The notes beneath the pieces are model-generated. The model was not told the origin of the DNA. It made no database searches and saw only the letters and a list, made by a program, of their open reading frames with translations. Below, one piece after another: positions 33,373-45,241 of a stretch of DNA of 64,000 nt. The position numbers and the translations under genes are program-made. Positions within the stretch are counted from its first letter, which is position 1. Every line of letters starts with the position of its first letter. Source of the stretch: Botrytis cinerea B05.10 (lineage: Eukaryota > Ascomycota > Leotiomycetes > Helotiales > Sclerotiniaceae); NCBI RefSeq assembly GCF_000143535.2, contig NC_037323.1, positions 1,736,001 through 1,800,000 of the forward strand, given 5' to 3'.

Positions 33373-34428
33373 GATTGAAGATGGAGAATCGTTATCAGCT
33401 TCTATCTGCTATATCTTTATTCATTGCATTTTTATTTCATTTTATAAGTTGCATGGCGTTGAGGTATAGGAATCAAATAGTCAGCCGGTCGGGGTATCAT
33501 TTTTGGTGGGATAATAAGTAGTTCAAAAGAACTATTGGTTCGGGATATTATTGCGAATAGATATATAGATTACTTGCAATGAATATTTTTATATGAACAA
33601 GTTTTTCATCTTTTGATGTTTTGAATTTATCGGTATGAGATGATGGTGGTACCTCAATCTTACCAATGAGGGTCTGCAAGGACATTTTTACGTCGTTCTT
33701 GATGTAACTTCCACATAGCCCTCAATCAAATCCCGCGCAGCAACCTTCCCACACTCCTCCAAAACCCTCAACTGTCTCACAACTTCACTCAACTCCCCCA
33801 GAGTCTCCCGATTCCCCCTCACAAACCCCAAACTCACATACGGAATCCCCCCCACCTCCTCACAAAAACCCCCTCACATGCTCCCGCGCCCTGCGCAAAT
33901 TATGCCCCGCCAGCCGCGGAAACAAACGATGCACGACCTGGCATTGCAGTACGACTATTCACCTTTAGTTTTTTTTTTTTTTCCCCCCCCGTGTTCGTTC
34001 GGGAGCGGTGTGATTCCGTATATCATCATATCTCTCATCTGGTGGATACGTAATAGTCGATGAATGACAAGTCGACCACATGTAAAACGAGACCGATAGT
34101 TGAAATGTGGAAGCAGGATTGCGATTCGCTACCCCGTGTTTTCTATGCGTGTATGCGTGCGACCTCGTACGATTGTGATTTTAGCGGAGATTTTAATATT
34201 ATTTTGGGGGGTTTTGGTTTGTTAAAGGAAGATAAAGGGAAGAGAGTTTTTGTTTGTTTGTTTGTTTGTTTGTTTGTTTGCTGAAGGGATGAGTAATTAG
34301 ATATATGAATGACATGAATGGGTATTGTAAAATAGAATATATGGATACTGAATCTAATACTGATGAGAATACTATACAAAAATAAAGAATATGATCTACT
34401 CATCTAAGCTGAACGATATCTGGTGGCG
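33373..34428. other. Convergent spacer with a gene relic
   Basis: This 1.06 kb lies between two convergent genes. Besides 3' UTR sequence it contains a T13-C8 homopolymer junction near 33968..33989, a (GTTT)n microsatellite near 34247..34280, and the minus-strand relic listed separately (33688..33958). Confidence 0.55.
33688..33958 (-). pseudogene. Frameshifted coding relic of unknown family
   Basis: On the minus strand two open pieces in different frames abut: an upstream one reading VVHRLFPRLAGHNLRRAREH and a downstream one reading GIPYVSLGFVRGNRETLGEL and ending at a TAA at 33690..33688. A one-base slip in a TTTTTG/GGGGG-rich junction near 33870 would connect them. Codon pattern, high GC and amphipathic helices look protein-coding. 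I cannot name the family. The 5' part is missing at the T/C homopolymer, so it is probably a truncated pseudogene. Confidence 0.35.
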
Positions 34429-36065
34429 TCAAACTCTGTTGAAATATTCCTCTTCCTCTTCCTCTTCTTCATACATATCCACAACCTCAACCTCAACACC
34501 GCTATCCTCCTTCTCTTCAGCAGACTCGCACACCTTTCTCATCCCACAAAACACACTCCCTTCCCTCACCTTCCCCATCCCCATCTCCCTCTCCCTCCCC
34601 AACCCCCTCACCACCCCCCCAGCCCACCCACAAACCGCCCGCACTAACCCCACCACCTCCTCCCCCGTCTGTCCCGCATGCACAATAATCCTCAACTTCG
34701 CCATTCCCTCCTTAACCTTATACCTGACCGGAAACACCGCGTATCCATGCTCCTCCAGATAAAACGCCAATTCTTTCCCATGCACATCTCGCGTCCACAG
34801 CGGCACCATCTGTGTCTGAAACGGGCGCTTGTCCCAGGAATCGCATAGGGGGATGGAGATGATTCCGAGTTTGTTGGCGAGGGGCCAGATGGGGTGCGAA
34901 GTTATGGTTTGGAAGAAGAGTGTGACGAGGTGTTGGATGTTGGCTCGTCCCTGGGTTTGTGTGTTAGTTTCTGATGAGGAGTCTTTCGAAGGAAAGAAAA
35001 AAAAAGGAAGGAAAAAAGACCTACTTCTTCAGTCTCAGGTTGTGGTAATAAAGAATAACCCGCTCGAATCGCAGCAACTTGATGAAAAGCGGGTCCCGCA
35101 GTAATAACAGTCGAGCGAGAAAAATTCACCAACGCATTCTTAACCGTGTGACTACCAAGTATCACACCTTTTCCACATTATCAGTCTCGAAAATAACAGT
35201 GCACGGGTCGAAAAGAGAAAGATCACTCACCTCCTATTGATCCGAAGGCTTTACCGAACGTGTGAGTTTTGATTGCGATTTCCGAATCCAGATTCAAGAC
35301 ATTCACGTATCCTAATCCTCTTTTGCCTACCACACCCATACTGTGCGCTTCGTCCACAATGAATTGTGCATTTCCGTGTGGGAATATCTCTTTTGTTATC
35401 TGCACCAGTTCTGTTAGGGGAGACATATCGCCTTCTATACTATAGAAACTCTCCACAACAATAAGAACGCATTTCTTTCCCTGTTTGATGAGAGATTGTG
35501 AGTCCGACAGGAATATTAAAGCTTGACGAAATGAATCGATATCGTTGTGAGCGAAAGAAACTTGTGTAGTAGCAAGCGAACGCGACATTCCATCCACGAT
35601 ACTCGGATGAACAAACTCATCATAAACAATAGCATCTCCTGGTTGCGGAATCGCTTCAAAAACCGCACAATTAGCATTACACGCCGAGCCTACAATAAGC
35701 GCCGCTTCGACGCCATGGTAGTCGGCAATTTCCTGCTCTACCGCTTCAATATAATCATAATTACCATCCGCTAAGCGAGAACCTCCAGCTCCTAGTTGGA
35801 CATTCGGATTGCGAGCTAATTCTTCATCAAAAGCCTTGCGCAATCTTCCACTAGCGCCGAAGGAAAGTGAATCGTTGGAGAAGAAATCTACGGTTTCTCC
35901 TTTGGCCCATGTGTTTTTGACTAGAGTATGTAGATCATGGTTCTCTCTTCGAACATCGAGAGCTTCCTCCAAGTTGCGATAAAAGGCTGGCGCATCATAC
36001 ATAGTATGAGAGCGGGGCTTTTGACTGGCTGCCCATCGATTGAAATTAGGGTTAGAGGGAGACAT
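34429..36065 (-). CDS. AONS-like PLP-dependent acyltransferase (class II aminotransferase fold)
   Basis: Exons 36065..35231, 35167..35025 and 34950..34429 give 499 residues. The protein belongs to the alpha-oxoamine synthase family, which condenses an amino acid with an acyl-CoA using PLP: FFSNDSLSFGAS near residue 65, GAGGSRLADGN (~110), VDEAHSMGVVGKRG (~240, the PLP-contacting Asp and His), and THTFGKAFGSIGG with the expected Schiff-base Lys272. Bacterial BioF makes the biotin precursor KAPA; fungal relatives also work in sphingoid-like secondary metabolism, so the substrate is open. The last ~70 residues are an unusual extension ending in a run of eight Glu before YFNRV. A decayed polyketide synthase lies 1.2-2.3 kb upstream of its start. 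No mitochondrial presequence is obvious. Confidence 0.87.
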
Positions 36066-37299
36066 TGGAGGATTGTGATAGATATCAATTGAACGATGTT
36101 TTTTTATTAAAAAAGAAAGATACATCAATTGTAGATATACAATTCGGAAAGTCTAAAACACATGTGACGTTATAATGGAAAGGCATATTACGCTAGGCAT
36201 AATTTTGTGATTACTGGGCCTGATTAGTAGTACTCATGTCGACTCGACTGCAGCCTCAAAGAGACAAAGGTATTGATACGCACACGAATGTTCCAAAAAA
36301 GATGGTGATAGTATCCGATCAGACTGAAAATGGAATATGTGTCAGCCTTAGCGCCCCTGAAAATCGATCATCTACACCGCTGTAGCCCTGTAGATCCCTT
36401 CATGACTCTACAAACTTCAGCCATCAACAGGCCAACATGTTGCATATCTTTATCCGGTCAATGAATATGAAGTATGATACGAAGCGAGGCAGATCACATT
36501 ATGATATCACCAACTGTCAGCCAACATTCAATACTGAACAAGGATGTCATGTGCCCTTGGAGATTTCGGTGAGGATATCGGTCCCGGGACAAGATATAAA
36601 TTCGGTAAGCGCTTACTTTACCATTCGGCACAGCACGAATCTATCTGCAAATCATTTTTACTGAAGATGGTGTACCAACATTCAAGTAGAAAACACTTGC
36701 TTGGAAATTATGGTTTTACTAAACGCTCTGAAACGGCATATATGGCGTGGTTGTTAAGTTTGGAACTCTTAAATTGGTTCACAAATTTGGAATATATATC
36801 CGCATATTCGATTGGATGCACAATAACGCACTCGCATTCCTCCAAGGCAAACCAATAACAAATGCCCTAGTTCTAACATACAATGTGACCCTTGCTAAGC
36901 CATTGATATTGTTCACATGCTAGCGATCAATCAAAACATTGCCCGAAAATATGGTGGTGCTTGGTAAGACGGAGGAATTGTATTTGTGATACACACCTGA
37001 ATTCCCCTTATTCCATCGTGCAACAATCGGTTATAGTCGCCTAATCATAGCGTTATGAAGCAGGCCGCAAGCAGTGGCCACTGTGCGAGACCTCTTTCTG
37101 ATTTTGGGAATCAGAGCCTTGTTGCCAGTATTTTCACGGCTATGTATGTCTGCTTACTTGTCATCATTTGTATCGCTGACGAACTCAGCTAAGATTCTTA
37201 GCTTCATCGCCAGCCTGCACAGCCCTATCGTTTTCGTAATCGCCAAGTGCTACTACGTTTATTTCTGGAGCATAAGGCATGCACATGCTTATCGATCTT

Positions 37300-38450
37300 A
37301 GTCGCGTCATCCAATCCGAGCTCAGGAAGACATTGCAACTTGCGACATCGATGCCATATTTTCGCTCGTTGGCAAAACGTCCAAAAATTCCGCACTTGCG
37401 ACAACGAGGGCCATGTCTGTCCCGACTTCGACTGTACTTTCGAGAGTAGTATATTCAATCTTTGTAGCGACGGTACAATTTTGCTGCTGGATGGTTATTA
37501 TCCATGAAGTTGGGGATGAACGCAAAGAGATAGATATACGGCTCTTCAGGACGTTTAACGTACTCTACTGTATTCGCCAACCCGAGCGCACTCCCCTCCA
37601 GGACCATCAGCTTGAAGTAGAGACACACGAGTGGATGTTGACTTCAAAAATGTTTCGCTCGGAATGAATTATCCTGTACATGTTGAACGCCACCATAGAC
37701 TTGATGGTGTAAATATTGTTCGAAGCATCGGTCTTAAGATCAAGGACACCAGCTAGGTAGCAATGTTGCTACTTCGGAGCATAAGATATTACCAGCACTG
37801 CTCAATGCCAAAGAGGTCATGTGTATTAATTGCCCAGACTCTCTAAGCTTAGTCGATGCCACGACTGCGTTAGAAGTCTATCCCACCGTACAACAATCTC
37901 CATTGACTGCTGATTAAGTGGAGGAGGGCCAAGATTTCCGCCATGCGGTGGAATATGTCTTATCACCATTCAGATCGCCCAGATAATTGGAGTCCAAAAG
38001 CATGCTACCGTTTGATCCGAACAAAAGATGCCGTGTTCCGCCAAAAAGTTAACATTTCTTGGAAAGGAAGTTTAATCTTCGTGCCAATTGTCCTGTCGGG
38101 AAGTATGTGCCGCGAGACCAATAGAAAGGTTGTCGATGAGACCCACAACTTCCTCTCTGATTTCCAAAGCTTCAGCGCGACTTGGAAACGCTTAGCTCTT
38201 AATCGATGGCATTCAAGACTTAGATGGTGCGATGTTTACCTACATGGTCGAATATGGAGCTCGCAACCTCGTCTGGCCCGGCTGTTATTCCGATCATAGA
38301 GGTCCGATGAAATCTTTATCGATAAGCCCAACAGAATGGGAGATATCGATGTGATACCATGTTAACATCAACAACGTCAACGAGCGGGACGGCGTCTCTG
38401 GAGCAATATCCAACCCCCCGGATATCTTTTTCATCACCATCGTTGAATTG
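37300..38450 (+). pseudogene. Relic of a highly reducing polyketide synthase (ER and KR pieces)
   Basis: Several broken plus-strand frames still align by eye with fungal highly reducing PKS domains in correct order. Around 37757..37915 one frame contains CPDSLSLVDATTALEVY, matching the PDxLSxxDAAT..EVYxTAY segment of enoyl reductase. Around 38195..38310 another frame reads DGIQDLDGAMFTYMVEYG followed by ARNLVW, matching the ketoreductase Rossmann region (GGLGxLGxAMxxYMVExGARNLVF) with the glycine motif lost. Two further frames continue with IDKPNRMGDIDVIPC and NNVNERDGVSGAIS, the next KR strand and helix, now split by a frameshift. Stops and frameshifts throughout make it non-functional. The ends given are approximate. 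Upstream sequence may hold more decayed domains that I could not align. Confidence 0.6.
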
Positions 38451-39559
38451 TTATTCAACATATGGTTGGTGTTGAATCGACTTCTCAAACAGGTATCAGG
38501 TGAGAGTGGTTGAGGTATCGTAGCCAATAGCGACACACTCATAGATCAGCAATGCATAACCGATGATATCCAAGCAGCCGCGGCGTTTTCAATTGCGCGC
38601 CTCCGTGAATGCATTGTGCATCCATTCCATAACCGTACGATTCTCAAAGTCAAGTAAGTGGACATCCTGCCTACAGTACTTAGATACTTAGGCATTAGCG
38701 TTGCTATTTGCGGATATTTCGTTTTTTTTTTTCATACTTTACTTTCGTTTACTCGTATAAATTACTGTCAAGTGGTTAGCTCCCGGTGATGCGGACGGCG
38801 TTTTCCCGTCCGCAGCCAGCTTGGAGTAAGTTGCTAAGACCGGGTGGAAGCGAACGTGCAAAGCTTGGATAAATGGCAAAGTGCTTGGCTTCTTTGCCAA
38901 CATTACGATCGATCAGTCACTGGAGCCTGTTGGATATGTGAGGGTTGTTAATGTGAACGGGACTCTATCTCTCTGGGAAAGATTTGCGTGCCCCTGGTAT
39001 ATTTATGTCAAGATTGGGTGGCTGATGAACTGGAACCAGGCATTTGAGACTCAGGTATGATGTAAAATAGAAGGAGATTATTTGAAGAAGATCCATATGC
39101 GGTAAGGCAGAGGGAATTTTATTTACTTTCCGATTTCCGATTTTCCGTGGTACTTGTCCTACTGTGGTAGATACTAGTCCTAGCGAGCCGAACTATTACT
39201 AAGGGGAAGCGGATAAGGAGAACACGGGGAATACGAATTTGAGAAGCTAGACATGAAATAGGTAAGATTCAATTCGCAATTATTTGCATTTGATGGAGAG
39301 GAACTGGTAGATAGCTGATGCCGTCTTCAAATGAGATGAGGAGATGAGGGTGAATGAGGATTGGCTTTTGTTGGACAATCTGTTTCAAACGGGTACACCA
39401 AAAAGCAATAAGATGTTGGGGATTTCCATAGCTATTGTTAGAACAGGCCCTATCCTGTGGCTTGGGTTACACTTTTGGGATTGGGTCAATGTCGTTGAGA
39501 CCTTTTAGATATTTATCATGATTCAGTCCAACGGTTTGATAATGAATGGAATGGGATAG

Positions 39560-39640
39560 ACAGATGGATAGGTGGATAGGTAGATAGGTAGATAGGTAGA
39601 TGGCTAGATAGCTAGATAGCTAGATAGATGGATAGATGGA
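39560..39640. repeat. GATA/GGTA-type tetranucleotide repeat
   Basis: An imperfect run of GATA, GGTA, GATG and GCTA units fills about 80 bp. It is a simple-sequence repeat with no visible link to a gene. Confidence 0.8.
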
Positions 39641-41069
39641 TGATCTGATCGACCCGTAGACGCTGACGGCACTCTCTGGCAGGCAGTGGAATGATTGATA
39701 TAAATGATCAAAAGTATATGTCAATTATTCCTTGCTAGTCCAAAGGACGATAGGTAAATGAATGGTTAACGGCTGAGTTCAACTGCGTGTGCTCTACATG
39801 TATATGTATATGTATGCGTGTGTATGCGTATGTCAGATACATGTACATGTACATGTACATACAAGGTTACATATACGAATCGTTACCCGTAGGTATCGTG
39901 ATTCAAAGTCAAGTACAACTACTAGTGAGTAGTGAGTGCACTATTCCAACTTTACCCCTGGCTTGGATTCAGTTCATCCAAATTCCCATCTACATTCCAT
40001 TCCTCCCTCCCTGCGCGGAGATTTATCCTTTAATGAGGCTTTTAAACCCCTTCACAACAACCCCGCTGTCTTTCAATCTCACAAATTGATTTGCTTCACG
40101 CTTTCTCCTCTTCGAGCCTGTATACCGATCACGATCGCTGTTGGGAACCCGTCGAAAAAAGGCACTCGTTAGTCTTTTCCCATCGACGGTGCAAACCACT
40201 CATCGAAAGAGATCAGTCTAAAAGAGCCGTCGCAAAAGAAAGAAGAGGACGAAGAAGCAGAGGCAGAAGAACCTGGAATTATATGATCAGACAGGGGAAG
40301 CTTCCGCCAACGAATTAAAAAAAGCGCCAAATAATCCTTGAGTTAATCCTTTCGAAAATAAGTACCAACATCCATCATCCAAAATCTACAGAAGTTCCAC
40401 AGACCATAAAACCACAGCAGTCCACTACGGAGATATGCCAAGATATGTTTTAGCTGAAATACCCAGTAAACAACCAGACAGCCTGTTCATATGAGAGATT
40501 ATCGGCCGAAGCTTTGAATTTCCTCCTTCGACTCTCCTACCCGTGGAAGAATTGGAAGGTGTGATGAGAGACCTGGGAACTTGTGTTATTTTGTTATAAG
40601 TGATACTCTTGCCGACCTACCGACCTCCCTACACCACTACTTCCTCTATCTACCTGCTTTGATCTTAATACTGTCTATTTTAAGCGTCTGATCTGATCGA
40701 TATTTCCCATCCGGAAGTGTCTGGGCATATCTACATACCGTGAACCCACATCCCTCCTAACATCACATCAGAATCTCCAAAATCGCCATACTGCCCAAAG
40801 AGAAACCCGAAACTTTTGGTTGGGAGCACCAATTGCACTTGTAATAGCCCATCTTCTTTTTTCGAGCAATACAGAGAAGTACGAAGAACACGGAAACTTA
40901 ATTCCCAGGAGACAAACAGAACCGATCGGCATACATTACATTTGGCGTTACTGTTTGTTACCTGCCTACCTACATACATCCTGTTCTGTGTCCCCTTTTC
41001 GGTTGGGTGAATTACAATCTTGGCCCCTCGTTTTACCACCACCCCCAAAACCTTGGAACTTCTTTCACC

Positions 41070-44000
41070 ATGGTTCGCATCTCTTTACCAAGTCGCCTCA
41101 AAACTTACAGCAAAACCGGTTCTCGAAGTACAAGTCCTATTCCAAATACCAACAATAACAATATGAAGAACAAAACTAGTGGAAGGGATTCGAGTCCTGA
41201 TGGCAACGGCATCAAAGTCAATGGTTTGGTACTGAAAGTTGTTGTTCTCAAGGTATGGGCGATTTGAATCCACTTTTGTCTCTCACTTCATGCAGGCTGG
41301 GAATGGTGTCTCTGGATGCTGATTCTAACGACGCGTCCTGTCGGGATACTTATATTGACAATGTTTTACGAATAGGCTAGAAATTTGGCAGCAAAGGACA
41401 AGAGCGGGACTTCTGATCCTGTAAGTACATGCCATTTTATCGTGTTGAGGAGCTCAGGAACACACAAGCTGATGTGCGGATTCTAGTATCTGGTACTTAC
41501 ACTGGGAGACGAAAAGAGCACAACCCATACAATACAGAAAACATTGAATCCAGAATGGAACGTTACTTTACAATTGCCAATTACCGGCACAAATTCTCTA
41601 CTTCTCGATTGCGTTTGTTGGGATAAGGATAGATTTGGAAAGGATTACCTGGGCGAATTCGACCTTGCATTAGAAGATATATTCTCCAACGATTCGCACG
41701 AACAAGAGCCGGCATGGTACCCTCTGCGGAGCAAAAGACCTGGTGGCAAGAAGGATAGCAATGTCTCTGGCGATGTCCAACTTCAATTTACTTTGTGCGA
41801 TGTTACCAATCCCTCTGCCGGGTCTGCCCAGATTCTAGAGAAATTTAGGACTCTGGTGGGAGCTGAGAGTCCTGGCTTAGTTACGCCTTCACGAGAAGTA
41901 GATTCGATCACACCTGGTACGGAAATGACGGAAGATGATTATTTCGATGAGGGCACGGAGCCAAGTGACGAAACCGACGATCCATCCAAACCCGAGAATT
42001 CTGAAAAACGAAAGAAGAGATTACGACTCAAGGGCTTGAGGAAAAAGAAGCAATTGAATGCATATGAATTTTCTGGTGACAGTGAGGTTGTGGGAATTGT
42101 TTTCCTAGAAATTGGAAAGGTTACAGATCTTCCGCCGGAGCGAAACATGACGAGAACATCATTCGATATGGATCCTTTCGTGGTTGCATCTTTGGGAAAG
42201 AAAACGTACAGAACTAGAGTCATTCGACACAATTTAAATCCAGTCTTCAACGAGAAGATGATTTTCCAGGTTCTGAGGCATGAGCAAACCTATTCTCTTG
42301 CCTTTACAATTATCGACAGAGACAAGTTATCTGGAAATGATTTTATTGCTTCGACTGTATTACCCGTTAAGGATATCACCGACACTGCCCCAGAAGCTGA
42401 TCCAGAAACTGGTCTTTATGCCATGAGAGACCCCCCTGATCTCAATAATTTGGTCGTACAGCAACCTCAAGCAAAAGGCTCTCGATTTAAGTTGCCAATG
42501 TCAAGATCTACATCCTCACAAAGCTTGAACAAATTGGGACGTCCAATTTTGAAGAAAGAGCTGTCAAGCTCAAACACGAATAATGGAGGAACCTCCAGTA
42601 AAACTACGCCGACGCTTGCTCCTACCAACGTTTCAGCAACTACGCCAACAGGTCTTTCTCCAAACGATGCTCTATTACCACCCCCAGTCGTTGAGCCGGA
42701 AGAACCAAGCGAGCAATCTGGTGATCCCGATTTACATTCGTTCGGAATTCCATTGAAACTCAAAAATGCGGAAAAGTGGGAAGAGAAACATAGTCCGGTT
42801 TTATATATCAAGGCTAAATACGCCCCTTACCCGGCTTTACGACAGCAATTTTGGAGGGCAATGCTCAGGCAATATGATAGCGATGAGAGTGGATGTATCA
42901 GTAAGGTAGAACTTACGACCATGCTGGATACACTTGGCTCAACTTTGAAAGAGTCAACTATTGATGGATTCTTTAGACGCTTCCAATCACAAAATGAAGA
43001 TGGGCAATTTTCAGAGTTGACTGTTGACCAAGCTGTTATTTGTTTGGAAGACCAATTGCAGAAAAAGACAAAGGAAACTAATATCGGGGACAAGATGAGA
43101 AGCTTATTGCCCGATACTTCAGCACTGAGACACGGAACCAGAGGAGATCAATCTACAGATGCAGCTATTACCGAAACATCGGCACCATTGGAGAATTCAT
43201 CAAATCGATTTCAGACAGAGGAATCTGATTCTCCATACCCATCAACACAATCTGTTGACCAGTTAGGTACTCCTGGAGAAGAAGGTGAACTCTTAGACTC
43301 AGATGACCTCAATAATGAGACTGAAGAACATGTGGTTGAGATTCGAGAATGCCCAATCTGTCATCAACCTCGTCTTAATAAACGTTCTGATGCTGATATC
43401 ATCACTCATATTGCTACCTGTGCTAGTCAAGATTGGCGTCAGGTCGACAATCTTGTGATGGCTGGTTTCGTCACATCTAGTCAAGCACAACGCAAATGGT
43501 ACTCCAAGGTCATCACTAAGATTTCCTACGGCGGTTACAAACTTGGTGCAAACTCTGCCAATATTCTTGTGCAAGATCGTATCACTGGGCAAATCAATGA
43601 AGAGAGAATGAGTGTTTATGTTCGTTTGGGTATTAGACTGCTATATAAAGGATTAAAATCTAAGGAGATGGAAAAGAAGAGAAGTACGCTTGGAATTTAT
43701 TACATATTTAGTGAGAAACCTAGTAGAACAATTGCTAACATGAATCCAGTCCGCAAGCTTCTTAAAGGCTTGAGTTTCAAACAGGGTGTCAAATATGACG
43801 ATCCTGCGTCGGCAGCAGAAATTCAGAAGTTCATTAATTTCCACCAGTTGGATATGAGTGAAGTTCTACTTCCATTGGAACAATTCAAGAGCTTTAATGA
43901 GTTTTTCTATCGTCAACTCAAACCAGATGCACGGCCATGTTCAGCACCAGATAATCCTCGCATCATTGTTTCACCTGCCGATTGTAGATCAGTCGTCTTT

Positions 44001-44745
44001 AACAGAATGGATGAAGCTACCAAGATTTGGGTTAAAGGTCGTGAATTCTCGGTTGAAAGGCTTCTTGGTAATGCATATCCAGAAGACGCAAAACGATACA
44101 CAAATGGTTCATTGGGTATCTTCCGTCTCGCTCCACAAGATTACCATCGTTTCCATATCCCAGTTGATGGTGTTATGGGAACTCCAAAAACCATTGAAGG
44201 AGAATATTATACAGTCAATCCTATGGCTATTCGATCCGCACTTGATGTGTATGGAGAAAATGTCCGTGTGGTTATTCCAATTGATTCTCCAGAACATGGA
44301 AGAGTCATGGTTATCTGTGTAGGAGCAATGATGGTGGGAAGCACAGTCATTACTCGAAAGGGGGGTGAAAATGTTAAACGTGCCGAAGAACTAGGATACT
44401 TCAAATTTGGTGGTAGTACTATTCTTCTTTTGTTTGAAGATGGTGTTATGAGATATGATGATGACTTGGTAGGAAACTCTAGTCAGGCTTTGGAAACTTT
44501 GGTAAGTTTTTTTGATACATCTCACACTGCAAGAATTTGAATTAATGTTAAATGAATAGATTCGTGTGGGTATGTCTATTGGTCACCATCCAAGTGAAGG
44601 TCAACATACACCTGATATGCGAAAGAATGAAGAAGACATCACCGAATCCGAGAAAGCAGAGGCAAAGAGGAGAATTGAAGGTAGTATCTCAAATCAAGGG
44701 GGTAATTTAACGGGAAAGGCACCAAAGGCTAGTATGGCAGGATAA
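41070..44745 (+). CDS. PSD2: Phosphatidylserine decarboxylase, C2-domain type (Psd2-like)
   Basis: Exons 41070..41252, 41376..41420, 41487..44501 and 44560..44745 give 1,142 residues. The first C2 domain (~52-165) has ARNLAAKDKSGTSDPYL with calcium-binding Asp positions, built across exons 1-3; a second C2 domain lies at ~277-400 (TRTSFDMDPFVVASLGKK). An EF-hand-like loop (DSDESGCISKVEL) follows near 537, then a Cys2His/Cys cluster (CPICHQP...HIATC) near 698. The decarboxylase domain occupies ~850-1090, with DYHRFHIPVDG and the self-cleavage motif GGST at 1051-1054, whose Ser1053 becomes the pyruvoyl group. It turns phosphatidylserine into phosphatidylethanolamine at Golgi/endosome membranes, as yeast Psd2 does. 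All key residues are present. The start uses ACCATGG context and skips upstream in-leader ATGs. Length matches the fungal C2-type family. Confidence 0.94.
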
Positions 44746-45241
44746 ATTTTGGGTTGGCGAAAAGGATGCAGTGAGTTAGACGGGAGTGGGCGGGAGTGGA
44801 CAGGAAAAGAAAATATTGATTAAATTCGACATTGAAGTGCTCAGTCGAGTTGGGAATTAGGAGAACGGCGGGCGTTTCGTGATATTGATGGACTTGGGGG
44901 TCGGGAGTGCAGACGTGAATTATCATATGGTTGGGTGGGAGGAGCAATTGATAGGGCATATCAAAATATACAATGGATCGATGTCTTACAGGATATACAT
45001 GGGAGATGAAAGGAATGGAACGAAATGAGAATCAATAAATGATAGCGATATAGCGAGTTGTGAGCGAAGATTTTTATTGATACATGATTCAATCACCGGT
45101 TTTAAGCTTATTGGTATGAATGTGCATTTATACTTGTACTAATAAATATATTGACATCGAAACAGAAATCGGGAATAGCAAGGATAATTTTTGAAATAGT
45201 CGAACTATCTGCCGATCTATCTATCTGTGATCAATGAATCA
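44746..45241. other. Convergent spacer
   Basis: This 0.5-kb region lies between two convergent genes and holds their 3' UTRs. No gene or notable repeat was seen. Confidence 0.55.

Larger units (their letters stand above)
36066..41069. other. 5-kb gene-poor region with polyketide synthase relic and long leader
   Basis: No intact gene is seen. The left half holds the polyketide synthase relic (listed separately). A further open stretch at 38830..39060 (76 codons, no ATG at its start, ending in TGA) could be another fragment. An 8-bp perfect inverted repeat (38790..38797 with 38807..38814) lies beside it. GATA/GGTA repeats occupy 39560..39640, and TGTATA/CATGTA alternations lie at 39795..39865. 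The right end is a pyrimidine-rich leader upstream of the decarboxylase gene at 41070. Confidence 0.55.

Noticed and set aside
38790..38814. 8-bp inverted repeat as a terminator or transposon end
   Set aside because: Single short hairpin with no matching partner, target-site duplication or T-run that would support either.
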